The position numbers and the translations under genes were made by a program. DNA of 64,000 nt from JASHPR01 sp963842355 (GTDB lineage: Bacteria > Actinomycetota > Actinomycetes > Streptosporangiales > Streptosporangiaceae), in NCBI GenBank assembly GCA_963842355.1, contig CAWJGC010000004.1:1426001-1490000 (forward strand). Reading direction: 5' to 3'. A model generated the notes under the pieces. It made no database searches and was not told where the DNA came from. It saw nothing but the letters and a program-made list of their open reading frames with translations. Below, in pieces: positions 16,250 to 24,443 of this stretch (positions are counted from its first letter, which is position 1; each line of letters begins with the position of its first letter).

Positions 16250-18151
16250 GTGAAGATCAGGAAGCTGGGCGTCGCCGTGCTGCCGGTGCTCGCGCTGGCC
16301 GTGTGGCCGGCCACGGGCGCCGTGGCCGGCCCGGCCGGGCCGGCCCGGCCGGGGCAGGCTCCGGGCTTCCGGCACGCCTGCCCGGCGGTGCCGCCGCCCG
16401 GCCAGGCGACGTGCCTGGCGTTAGTCCGGACCGGCCTGGCGTCGTACGCGGGCATCATGCGCAACGCCGCCCCGGCCGGGTACGGTCCGGCCAGCCTGCG
16501 CAGTGCCTACAACCTGACCCAGGCCTCGGCCGCGGCGGGCCGGGGCGAGACGGTGGCGGTCGTGGACGCCTTCAACGACCCGGACGCGGCGTCGAACCTG
16601 GCGGTGTACCGCGCGCAGTACCACCTCCCCGCCTGCACCATCGCGAGCGGCTGCCTGCGCCAGGTCAACCAGCAGGGCGCGGCCAGCCCGCTGCCGCGCG
16701 GGGCCGCCGGGAGCGGCTGGGGCGAGGAGGTGTCGCTGGACCTGGACATGGTGTCGGCGATCTGCCCGAGCTGCCACATCATCCTGGTGGAGGCGGACAA
16801 CGCGGGCACGGGCAGTCTCGGTGCCGCGGTGAACACGGCGGTCTCGCTCGGCGCGCGGTTCGTGTCCAACAGCTACAGCAGCGCCGAGACGCCCGGTGAG
16901 ACCCGCGACGACGCCGCCTACTACGACCACCCGGGCGTGGCCATGACCGCGGCGGCCGGCGACAGCGGCTACGGCGTCTCTTACCCAGCCGCCTCCCCGT
17001 ACGTGACGGCGGTCGGCGGCACCTCGCTGGTCCGCGCGAGCCGCACCGCCCGCGGCTGGAGCGAGACCGTGTGGAACCAGAGCGGATCCACCGGCTCGGG
17101 ATGCTCGGCCTACGAGGCCAAGCCGCGCTGGCAGACCGACCCGGGCTGCTCGCACCGCACCGACGACGACGTGGCCGCCGACGCGAACCCCGTGACCGGC
17201 GTCGCCGTCTACGACACCTACGGCTCCAACCAGGGGTGGGAGGTCTTCGGCGGGACGTCGGTCGGCTCCCCGATGATCGCCGCGACCTACGCCCTGGCCG
17301 GGCCGCCGGGAGCCGGGACCAATCCGGTCGAGTTCCCCTACCAGCACACCAGCCGCCTCTACGACGTGACGTCGGGCCGCGACGGCTCGTGCGGCGGTTC
17401 CTACCTGTGCACGGCCAAGGTCGGCTACGACGGCCCGACCGGGTGGGGAACGCCCGACGGCACGGGTGCCTTCGCGGCGGTCGACAACGCCGTCACCGTG
17501 GCCAGCCCGGGCACCCGGTACGGCAGGACCGGCGTGAAGATCACCCCGCTGCAGGTCGCGGCCAGGGACACCGACGCCGCGCAGGCGCTGAGGTTCACCG
17601 CCAGCGGGCTGCCCCCGGGCTTGTCGATCAGCCCCGGCGGCGCCATCTCCGGCACGCCGAGAGCCTGGGGCTATTACTCGGTCCGGGTGCACGCCACGGA
17701 CGGCACCGGGGTGGCCGCGTCGGTGTCGTTCACGTGGGCCGTGAGATCGGTCGGCGCCGTCACCTCACGCCGGCCCGGCCAGTGCCTGGACGACTGGCGC
17801 GGCGGCACGGCAGACCGCAACAAGATCGATATCTACCGGTGCAACCACAGCCGGGCCCAGGTCTGGTCGGTCAGCCCCCAGGCCGGCGGCACCCTGCGGA
17901 TCAGGCTGGTCAAGGCAGGTTCTCCGGCCAGGTGCGTGACCGTGCCCGGCGGCCGCCCGGGCGCCGGCCGGAAGGCCGTGCTGGCGCGCTGCGGCTCCTC
18001 CGGCGCGGTGTGGCGGGCCCGGGGCCACGGTCACCTGGTGGACCCGCGGTCGGGCCTGTGCCTGACCGGCCCGGGTGCCGGGCCGAGCGGAACCTGGCTG
18101 GACCTGAGCCGCTGCGCGGACACCGCCGCTGAGCACTGGAACCTGCCCTAG
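16250..18151 (+). CDS. secreted S53 (sedolisin-like) peptidase with Ig-like domain and ricin-B lectin tail
   Basis: Secreted acid-serine peptidase, 633 residues. A signal peptide (KIRKLGVAVLPVLALAVWP) is followed by the catalytic domain with the sedolisin triad pattern: Glu160-x3-Asp164 (GEEVSLD), the oxyanion Asp238 in AAGDSGYG, and Ser337 in GGTSVGSPM. Then comes a putative-Ig/cadherin-like domain (LRFTASGLPPGLSISPGG) and a C-terminal ricin-B-type lectin region (QCLDDWRGG..NKIDIYRCN, CLTGPG..W). No large propeptide is visible, unlike many S53 enzymes; this resembles short bacterial forms. GTG 16250 is chosen for the GAGGGGG ribosome-binding site and the proper signal peptide; an upstream ATG at 16208 would mask it. 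Likely degrades extracellular protein while bound to carbohydrate. Confidence 0.88.
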   Translation: MKIRKLGVAVLPVLALAVWPATGAVAGPAGPARPGQAPGFRHACPAVPPPGQATCLALVRTGLASYAGIMRNAAPAGYGPASLRSAYNLTQASAAAGRGETVAVVDAFNDPDAASNLAVYRAQYHLPACTIASGCLRQVNQQGAASPLPRGAAGSGWGEEVSLDLDMVSAICPSCHIILVEADNAGTGSLGAAVNTAVSLGARFVSNSYSSAETPGETRDDAAYYDHPGVAMTAAAGDSGYGVSYPAASPYVTAVGGTSLVRASRTARGWSETVWNQSGSTGSGCSAYEAKPRWQTDPGCSHRTDDDVAADANPVTGVAVYDTYGSNQGWEVFGGTSVGSPMIAATYALAGPPGAGTNPVEFPYQHTSRLYDVTSGRDGSCGGSYLCTAKVGYDGPTGWGTPDGTGAFAAVDNAVTVASPGTRYGRTGVKITPLQVAARDTDAAQALRFTASGLPPGLSISPGGAISGTPRAWGYYSVRVHATDGTGVAASVSFTWAVRSVGAVTSRRPGQCLDDWRGGTADRNKIDIYRCNHSRAQVWSVSPQAGGTLRIRLVKAGSPARCVTVPGGRPGAGRKAVLARCGSSGAVWRARGHGHLVDPRSGLCLTGPGAGPSGTWLDLSRCADTAAEHWNLP

Positions 18152-18244
18152 CGCGGCCACTCGCGGGGCCGGGACAGCAGCGGGCCGGGCCACTAGTGTT
18201 GCGGGCGAAGCGGCGAGACGCGGACCCACGCGAGAGGAAGATCC

Positions 18245-19288
18245 ATGCGAGTCGGAGTCCTGACCGGCGGCGGTGACTGCCCGGGCCTGAACGCGGTCAT
18301 CCGCGCCATCGTGCGCACCGGCGTGGAGGAGTGCGGGTATGAGTTCACCGGGTTCCGCGACGGGTGGCGCGGCCCGCTCGAGGGCGACACCATGCCGCTG
18401 GACGTGCAGGCGGTCCGCGGCATCCTGCCCCGCGGCGGCACGATCCTCGGCACGTCCCGGACCAACCCCCTCGGCGAGAGCGCGGCCTCCGGCGGCCGCT
18501 CCGGCCTGGGGCGGATCACGGGCAACCTGGCGGACCTCGGCGTCGACGCGCTGATAGCGATCGGCGGCGAGGACACCCTGGGCGTGGCCGCCAGGCTGCA
18601 CGAGCAGGGCGTGAACGTGGTCGGCGTGCCGAAGACCATCGACAACGACCTGGGCGCGACCGACTACACGTTCGGCTTCGACACCGCGGTGAACATCGCG
18701 ATGGAGGCCATCGACCGGCTGCACACCACGGCGGAGAGCCATCACCGCGCGCTGATCGTCGAGGTGATGGGCCGCCACGCCGGCTGGATCGCGCTGCACG
18801 CCGGGATGGCCGGAGGGGCGAACGTGATCCTGATCCCGGAGCAGCCGTTCGACATCGGGCAGGTCTGCGGGTGGGTGGAGCACCGGTTCCAGACCAGGTA
18901 CGCGCCGATCGTGGTGGTGGCCGAGGGCGCGCAGCCCAAACAGGGGGGCGAGGCGCTCATCGACGAGCAACTGGACGCGTTCGGTCACGTCCGCTTCGGC
19001 GGGGTCGGGCAGATGCTGGCCGGCGAGATCGAGGAACGCACCGGCAAGGAAGCCCGCGTCGCCGTGCTCGGCCACATCCAGCGGGGCGGCACCCCGACCG
19101 CCTTCGACCGGGTGCTGGCCACCCGCTTCGGCGTGCACGCGATCCGCGCGGTGGCCGACGGCGCGTTCGGCTCGATGGTGGCGCTGCGCGGCACCGACAT
19201 CGTCCGGGTCCCGATCGCGTCGGCCACCAGCGAGCTCAAGCTGGTGCCGCCGGAGCGCTACGCCGAGGCCGAGCTCTTCTTCGGCTGA
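18245..19288 (+). CDS. pfkA: 6-phosphofructokinase, predicted PPi-dependent type
   Basis: Phosphofructokinase of 347 residues in glycolysis. The N-terminal GVLTGGGDCPGLNAVIR is typical. The donor-site motif reads GGEDT (107-111) rather than the ATP-type GGDGS/GGEGT, and the second determinant is PKTIDND (129-135) with Lys instead of Gly. In the family, an Asp at the position equal to E. coli Gly104 together with Lys at 124 marks pyrophosphate use, as in the Amycolatopsis methanolica enzyme. I therefore infer PPi specificity and reversible action. Substrate-binding MGRHAGWIA and GHIQRGGTPTAFDR are intact. Monocistronic. Confidence 0.9.
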   Translation: MRVGVLTGGGDCPGLNAVIRAIVRTGVEECGYEFTGFRDGWRGPLEGDTMPLDVQAVRGILPRGGTILGTSRTNPLGESAASGGRSGLGRITGNLADLGVDALIAIGGEDTLGVAARLHEQGVNVVGVPKTIDNDLGATDYTFGFDTAVNIAMEAIDRLHTTAESHHRALIVEVMGRHAGWIALHAGMAGGANVILIPEQPFDIGQVCGWVEHRFQTRYAPIVVVAEGAQPKQGGEALIDEQLDAFGHVRFGGVGQMLAGEIEERTGKEARVAVLGHIQRGGTPTAFDRVLATRFGVHAIRAVADGAFGSMVALRGTDIVRVPIASATSELKLVPPERYAEAELFFG

Positions 19289-19317
19289 GCTGGAGCTGGG
19301 TCCGTCGTCATGGCCCG

Positions 19318-19887
19318 TCATCGGCGGGCGGCCCGGAACGCGGCGGCCTTGACCCGGCTCTGGCATGAGGTAGAGCAGAAGCGGCGGGTCGCGTTGCGCG
19401 AGGTGTCGACGTAGACCCGGTCGCAGCGCGGCGCGGTGCAGACGCCGAGCCGGTCGCGCGCCTGGCTGCCGAGCACGATGGCCAGGCCGGTGGCGCAGCC
19501 GGCCGCGTAGCTCTGGGCCAGCGAGTCCCCGGCCCCGTGGAAGTGGACGTGCCAGGGCTCTCCGTCGTGCCGGTCCAGTTGCGGGCGGGCTCCGGTCTCC
19601 GCCAGCATGGCGTTGACCTGGCCCGCGGCGGCGTCGACGGCTCCGCGGGCGGACGCGTCGAACACCATGCGCAGCGACTCGGCCACCGCGCGCAGCTGCG
19701 CCGCCTCGCCGGGGGTCACCCGGACGGGTCCGCGGGCGTCGATCCTGATCGCGGCGGCGACCGCGGGCGGCGCGGCCTCGCCCTCGGGCGGCACGTACGG
19801 CCGGCCGTGCGCCTCGCCGGGGGTGAGCGTGTTGACGAGCCGGACCGCCACGGTCACGACCGCGTCCAGGTGACTGGTGAAATTCAC
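19318..19887 (-). CDS. CGNR zinc-finger (ABATE-domain) transcriptional regulator
   Basis: A 189-residue protein: an N-terminal ABATE-type ligand-binding region, then a C-terminal CGNR zinc finger with Cys150, Cys155, Cys171 and Cys175 (CTAPRCDRVYVDTS, RRFCSTSCQSRVKAAAFR). The basic tail is the likely DNA-contact part. Start GTG 19887. It is transcribed divergently from the MATE exporter 72 bp away, so it probably controls that exporter and itself. A second protein of the same family divergent from another exporter occurs at 33.7 kb. Confidence 0.85.
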   Translation of the reverse strand: MNFTSHLDAVVTVAVRLVNTLTPGEAHGRPYVPPEGEAAPPAVAAAIRIDARGPVRVTPGEAAQLRAVAESLRMVFDASARGAVDAAAGQVNAMLAETGARPQLDRHDGEPWHVHFHGAGDSLAQSYAAGCATGLAIVLGSQARDRLGVCTAPRCDRVYVDTSRNATRRFCSTSCQSRVKAAAFRAARR

Positions 19888-19959
19888 TTGACCAGTTACG
19901 TCCTCGCCGCTTAGCTTCGTTACTGCCGAAACGATGATAGCCAGTTACAGGAGGGCCGC
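19888..19959. promoter_or_regulatory. CGNR/MATE divergent promoter region with repeated GTTAC motif
   Basis: Two identical direct copies of CCAGTTAC (19892-19899 and 19941-19948) and a third GTTAC (19919-19923) lie between the divergent starts. The GTTAC core is shared with the inverted repeat in front of the other CGNR/exporter pair. AGGAGGG (19949-19955) is the MATE ribosome-binding site. Confidence 0.45.
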
Positions 19960-21387
19960 GTGCCGCCCGCTGCCGAGCCCGCCAGCCCAGCGGGAACCAC
20001 GGGTACCGTGGGCACCACGGGCACCGGCCGCGCGGCCGCCGGGGCAGCGCCGCGGACTGGCCGTCTCCGGCGCGTGGCCCTGCGGGCCGAGGACCGGGAG
20101 ATCCTGCGGCTGGCGGTGCCGGCGTTCGGCGCCCTGGTGGCCGAGCCGCTGTTCCTGCTCGCGGACTCCGCGATCGTCGGCCGGATCGGCACCGTCCCCC
20201 TGGGCGGCCTCGGCGTGGCCAGCCAGGCGCTGACCACCCTGGTCAACATCTCCATCTTCCTGGCTTACGGGACCACGGCGGCCGTGGCCCGCCAGATCGG
20301 CGCCGGCCGCCGCCGCGAGGCGGTCAGGCAGGGCATCGACGGGCTCTGGCTGGCCGCCGCCATCGGCGTCGCCGTGCTGGCCGTCGGCTGGCCGCTCGCG
20401 CCGCAGATCGTCCGGGTCTTCGGCGCGTCGCCCGCGGTGAGCAGCGGCGCGGTGACGTACCTGCGGATCAGCCTGTTCGGCGCGCCGTCCATGCTGGTGA
20501 TCCTGGCCGGGATCGGGGTGCTCCGGGGCCTGCAGGACACGCGCACGCCCCTGATCGTGGCCGTGGCCGCGAGCACCGCGAACGTCGTCCTGAACGCGAC
20601 CCTGGTCCTGGGACTGCACCTGGGCCTGGCCGGGTCCGCTTCGGGCACGGTCATCGCGCAGTCCGCGGGCGCCGTCGCCTACGTCGCGATGATCGCGCGC
20701 GGGGCCCGCCGGGCCGGGGTCGGCCTCGCGTTCGACCGGGCCGGCCTGCGCGCGGCCGCGCTCGCGGCGGGCGGGCTCATCGTGCGCACGCTGTCCTTGC
20801 AGGTCGTCCTCGTGGTGACCACGGCGGTCGCCGCGCGGCAGGGGGACGCGGCGATCGCCGCGCACCAGGTCGCGTTCCGGATCTGGATCCTGATCGCGCT
20901 GGCGCTCGACGCGATCGCGATAGCCGGCCAGGCGATCACCGGCCGCTGCCTCGGAGCGGGCGACGTCGCCGGGGCCAGGGCGGCCACCGGCCGCATGATC
21001 GGCTGGGGCGCGGTGTACGGGACCGGCTTCTGCCTGATCCTGCTGGCCACGCGGCCGCTGCTGCCCGGCCTGTTCGCCGCCAGCCCCGCGGTACGGGGGC
21101 TGCTGCTGGCCGTGCTGGTCGTGGCGGCGCTGCAGCAGCCGGTGGCGGGCGTGGTCTTCGTGCTCGACGGGGTGCTGATCGGCGCGGGCGACCAGCGGTA
21201 CCTGGCCGTCGCCGGGGTCGTGACGCTGGCTGTCTACCTGCCCGCGGTGCTGCTGGTGCGCGTCCTGCACGGCGGCCTGGTGGCGCTGTGGCTGGCCTAC
21301 AGCCTGTGGCTGCTGGCCAGGTTCGTCACGCTGGTGCTGCGCGCCCGGGGGAACCGCTGGCTGGTAACCGGCGCCGTCCGCCGGTGA
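19960..21387 (+). CDS. MATE-family efflux transporter (DinF-like)
   Basis: Multidrug and toxin extrusion antiporter of 475 residues, with about 12 hydrophobic helices. The family signature is seen in ILRLAVPAFGALVAEPLFLLADSAIVG and the repeated half-domain (FRIWILIALALDAIAIAGQAI). The first 40 residues are a Gly/Ala/Thr-rich cytoplasmic extension. Start GTG 19960 has AGGAGGG upstream. Control by the divergent CGNR regulator is inferred from arrangement. The last codons (AVRR-stop) look like the first unit of the tandem repeat that follows the gene. Substrate unknown. Confidence 0.9.
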   Translation: MPPAAEPASPAGTTGTVGTTGTGRAAAGAAPRTGRLRRVALRAEDREILRLAVPAFGALVAEPLFLLADSAIVGRIGTVPLGGLGVASQALTTLVNISIFLAYGTTAAVARQIGAGRRREAVRQGIDGLWLAAAIGVAVLAVGWPLAPQIVRVFGASPAVSSGAVTYLRISLFGAPSMLVILAGIGVLRGLQDTRTPLIVAVAASTANVVLNATLVLGLHLGLAGSASGTVIAQSAGAVAYVAMIARGARRAGVGLAFDRAGLRAAALAAGGLIVRTLSLQVVLVVTTAVAARQGDAAIAAHQVAFRIWILIALALDAIAIAGQAITGRCLGAGDVAGARAATGRMIGWGAVYGTGFCLILLATRPLLPGLFAASPAVRGLLLAVLVVAALQQPVAGVVFVLDGVLIGAGDQRYLAVAGVVTLAVYLPAVLLVRVLHGGLVALWLAYSLWLLARFVTLVLRARGNRWLVTGAVRR

Positions 21388-21560
21388 GGGCCCCCGCGCC
21401 CGGTGCTGTCCGCCGCTGAGGGCCCCGCGCCCGGTGTCGTCCGCCGGCTGAGGGGCCCCGCGCCGGGGTGCTGTCCGCCGCTGAGCGCCCCGTGCCCGGT
21501 GTCGTCCGCCGCTGAGGGGCCCCGCGCCCGGTGCTGTCCGCCGCTGAGCGCCGCGCGCCG
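21370..21560 (+). repeat. 31-33-bp tandem repeat derived from the 3' end of the MATE gene
   Basis: About five degenerate copies, each starting TGAG and ending GTCCGCCGC, follow the MATE stop codon. The gene's own last bases (GCCGTCCGCCGGTGA) match the unit end, so the array looks like an expansion of the gene terminus. The 401-bp space 21388-21788 otherwise contains only the nested inverted repeat at 21574-21621. Confidence 0.8.
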
Positions 21561-21573
21561 GCCAACCCCGCCG

Positions 21574-21621
21574 TGAATGTGGCGATGGTGTACATGGGTG
21601 TGCACCGAACTCACATTCATA
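21574..21621. promoter_or_regulatory. nested inverted repeat
   Basis: Outer arms TGAATGTG (21574-21581) and CACATTCA (21614-21621) are perfect complements. Inner arms GGTGTACA (21587-21594) and TGTGCACC (21599-21606) match at seven of eight positions around a TGGG loop. Base composition is lower in G+C than the neighbourhood. Could be an RNA structure or a double operator; no U tract follows, so it is not a clear terminator. Confidence 0.45.
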
Positions 21622-21788
21622 CCCTGGTGGATGCTGGAGCGGTGGGTGATGAGCCGGACGAACGCCATGAAATGGGATAAAGTGGTCTGGTGTCGGCTAC
21701 CGGCTGTGGCGGAAGACAGCCGGGAGACGCCGGCGCCGAGGGCCACGCCCATGACGACCCCGCCCGTGACCCTCGGCGGGCCGCCAAC

Positions 21789-22184
21789 TCAGGTCCGGAT
21801 CCGGAAGTAGCCGACCGCGGCCACGTACGACAGGCCGCCGACCGCACCGATGATGTCGTAGGGCGAGCCACTGTGGCCGTGCGCCACCTCGATCACGAAG
21901 CCGATCAGGACGGCGATGATCATGGCCAGGGCGGTGGCGGCCGTCGCCCGGAGGTCGATCGCGGTGATGCGCTCGTCGCGGTGGTCGAGTAGTCCGCGCA
22001 CGGTCTCGCTGCGGAACCCGACCAGCGCGATGATGACGCTGAAGCCGGCCATCACGCCCAGGCCGATCGCCCCGTCCGCCGGCTTCCCGCCGATGGAGAA
22101 ACCGACGAGGTAGATGAGCCCGATCACCACCCCGAGGATCGGGGTGGCCCAGTACTGGCGGCTGGTCTTAGCGGTTGTCTGCAT
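21789..22184 (-). CDS. small four-helix membrane protein paired with XRE regulator
   Basis: About 131 residues with four hydrophobic segments (TPILGVVIGLIYLVGFSIGG, AIGLGVMAGFSVIIALVGF, ALAMIIAVLIGFVIEV, YDIIGAVGGLSYVAAVGYF) and a short charged loop (RSETVRGLLDHRDERI). The type occurs beside single-domain HTH regulators in many actinomycetes. I chose ATG 22184 because GAGGAG lies six or seven bases upstream; it begins inside the regulator gene, so the two are coupled. Function unknown. Confidence 0.75.
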   Translation of the reverse strand: MQTTAKTSRQYWATPILGVVIGLIYLVGFSIGGKPADGAIGLGVMAGFSVIIALVGFRSETVRGLLDHRDERITAIDLRATAATALAMIIAVLIGFVIEVAHGHSGSPYDIIGAVGGLSYVAAVGYFRIRT

Positions 22185-22365
22185 GGAAGATCTCCTCAAT
22201 GGCGGCCCCGAAGAACCGCGCGATGGCGAAGGCCAGGGGCAGGGACGGCGTGTAGCGGCCGGTCTCGATGGAGTTGATCGTCTGGCGCGAGACGCTCAAC
22301 TCCCGGGCCAGTTCGCCTTGCGCCAGTCCCTGGGCGGTGCGGCGCTCGCGGACGTCGTTCCTCAC
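22168..22365 (-). CDS. XRE-family helix-turn-helix regulator (single domain)
   Basis: A 65-residue DNA-binding protein that is only an HTH domain: RRTAQGLAQGELARELSVSRQTINSIETGRYTPSLPLA, then FAIARFFGAAIEEIF. The SRQTINSIE recognition helix is typical of the family whose genes sit before small membrane proteins. Start GTG 22365; overlaps the membrane protein gene by 17 bases. Two copies of a palindromic element around the promoter suggest autoregulation. Confidence 0.87.
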   Translation of the reverse strand: MRNDVRERRTAQGLAQGELARELSVSRQTINSIETGRYTPSLPLAFAIARFFGAAIEEIFHADNR

Positions 22366-22378
22366 CGCCGCGCCCGCC

Positions 22379-22445
22379 TGTCAAGTTCGCTTGTCACGTG
22401 CTCCATGATGCGGGCGACGTGCCGACGTGTCAAGCGTACTTGTCA
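22379..22445 (-). promoter_or_regulatory. promoter and twin operators of the XRE pair
   Basis: Two elements of the form TGTCAAG-N4-CTTGTCA lie at 22379-22396 and 22428-22445. On the minus strand the upstream one supplies a consensus -35 (TTGACA, 22433-22428). A CATCAT -10 (22410-22405) follows with a 17-bp spacer. The second operator lies just downstream of the expected transcription start. This is the layout expected for XRE autorepression. Confidence 0.65.
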
Positions 22446-24417
22446 CAGCCGGTGCCGTAGCAGCCCAAGGCCGGCCGCCGCGATCCACCGGGCGGCGTCG
22501 GCGTCGAGCTGCCACGGCCCGGCGAGCAGGACGCGGCGCAGCTCGTCCCGGTCCTGAACCAGGCCGGGCTCCGGCGGCAGCTGCTTCCGCCACTCACCGC
22601 CCGGCCCCCAGTGATCGCTGGCCGGCTCGTCGAGGACCGCGATGAACCGGCCGACGAGCGCGGCCCACCGGGGATGGCCCCACCAGTGCGGGCAGGCCAG
22701 CCCGCCGTGGCCGGCCCACCGCGTGACCGCGTACCTGATGCCCCGGGCCTGGGCGTCGGCCGTGAAGCGGCCGAGGGCCCGGTCCACCTCCTGCTCGTAC
22801 GCGCCGAGTTCGCCGCCCGCGAGTCCGGCCAGCGTGGTGCCGTTCGGCAGCCGCCGGGCCGGACTGGTCAGCAGGCCGAGCAGCCCGCGGGCCAGATCTT
22901 CGACGTCCGGCATGGCCAGGCCGTCAAGCTGGGCCGCGGGCCCGTCGACGGACAGGCCCTTCTCGGCCGCCCACGCTCCGATGTGCTCCCGGACCCGGTT
23001 GGTCAGGTGGCTGGTGAACAGCAGCATGTCGGCGTCGGACAGGCGGCCGCTGGCGTGCCACTCCTCGACGCGGCCGTTCCGCCAGCAGGCGTGCACCAGC
23101 CCGATCGCCAGCAGGTCCGCGATCGGGCGCAGCCGGTCAGGATCGATGCCGACCCGGTCGGCGAGCATCCGGCCGATCAGTTCCGCCTCCCGCGCCGGGT
23201 CGCCGGGGTCGCCCGGGTCGCCGGGGTCGGCCGGGTCGCCGGGGTCGGCGGGGTCGCCGGGGGTCGGCGGGGCCAGCGCCGTTACGCGGGGTCTGGCCGG
23301 GCTCGGGGCCCAGCGCGTAAAGGTGCCCGGGCCGGTGCTCGCTGAACGGCGCGAACCACTGCGTGACGCCGGCGGGCAGGGCGGCCCGGGAGGCGGCGGA
23401 CGGATCGGAGCCGGCGCGGCCGGGTTGCGGCGCGAAACGGAACTCATGGTCGGCGTTGTCGAAGGCGTGACCCGCGAACGCGGCCAAGGCGGCCTCCCGC
23501 TCGGCCGCGCTGAGCAGGTGAGATTCTGCCAGGCTGGCGTCGGCCCAGTCGATGAGCAGCCGCAGGGCGAGTTCCTCGGCGGCACAGGCGGGCGGCTCCC
23601 AGGCCGGCTGGGCCAGCCGGCCGGTGACGCTCGCGGCGGCGACCAGGAACCTGCGGGCGAAGGACCGGTCGCGCAGTAACTCGGTGTCGTCGAACAGCGT
23701 GTCGATCATCGGGCCGATGCTGCCGATCAGGGCGCCGGCGGCCAGTTCGGCCGCCTCGCGGCTCACGCCCGAGCCCGGGTCGTCCTCGACGTAGCCGAAC
23801 GCCTCCGGGCCGAACGCCCGCAGCCGCGCCGCGCCCGCGGCCATCCGGGCCCGGGCCTGCATGATCTCGCCCCAGTCCCGCGACGGCGCGGGCTGGGGGA
23901 GGGCGGGGCTGTCGGCTGCGGGCTGGGGGAGGGCGGGGCTGTCGGCTGCGGGCTGGGGGAGGGCGGGGCTGTCGGCTGCGGGCTGGGGGAGCGCGGGGCT
24001 GTCGGCTGCGGGCTGGGGGAGGGCGGGGCTGTCGGCTGCGGGCTGGGGGAGGGCGGGGCTGTCGGCTGCGGGCACGGGGACCGCCGCGCGGTCGCGGGAC
24101 TGGTCCACTTCGCAGGCCGCGACCCGCCATCCGGACAGCGGCTCGCAGCTGCGCAGGACCTGTTCGGCGATCTGGCGGGCGGCGCGCCCGGCCAGCCCGG
24201 GTGCGGGCGCGTCGAGTGACAGCGCGAGCAGCGCACCCTCGGCGCGGGCGGTGACCCGGAAGCCGGCCAGGCCGAAGCTCAAGCGGCCCGGGCGCTCGGC
24301 CGCCGCCACGGCCGACAGCGCACCGCTGATCAGCGATACGGCGCCCGCCCGCTGTAACGCATCAAGCCCCGGAGCCCCGTCCGCCGACCGCACATCAATC
24401 CGCACGGGATAGTTCAT
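22443..24417 (-). CDS. unknown protein of about 657 residues with decapeptide repeats, frameshifted
   Basis: I do not recognise a family. The N-terminal part (from ATG 24417) is a compact Ala-rich domain (NYPVRIDVRSADGAPGLDAL). Six copies of PAADSPALPQ follow, then a helical domain (RDWGEIMQARARMAAGAARL), a short Pro/Gly/Asp linker and a C-terminal helical domain (REAELIGRMLADRVGID, WHASGRLSDADMLLFTSHL, GIRYAVTRWAGHGG). The frame breaks inside the linker. The first frame runs to 23137 as Arg/Pro junk, and the C-terminal domain is in the next frame. One extra G in the run 23259-23263 explains it: removing it gives a continuous GPADPGDPADPGD linker. Divergent from thiI with only 26 bp between starts. 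Confidence 0.6.
23889..24072 (-). repeat. 30-bp tandem repeat encoding PAADSPALPQ
   Basis: Six near-perfect in-frame copies; on the plus strand each contains GCTGTCGGCTGCGGGCTGGG. One copy differs by a single base. It forms a Pro/Ala-rich hinge in the unknown 657-residue protein. Confidence 0.92.
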
Positions 24418-24443
24418 GCCACCGATCCTGGCAGACTGGGAGG

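Noticed and set aside
21573..21680. 35-residue ORF (MNVAMVYMGVHRTHIHTL...)
   Set aside because: Third codon positions are not G/C-biased like real genes here, and the sequence is explained by the nested inverted repeat.
21297..21752. 151-codon minus-strand frame rich in Gly, Arg and His
   Set aside because: Most of it is the 32-bp repeat read antisense.
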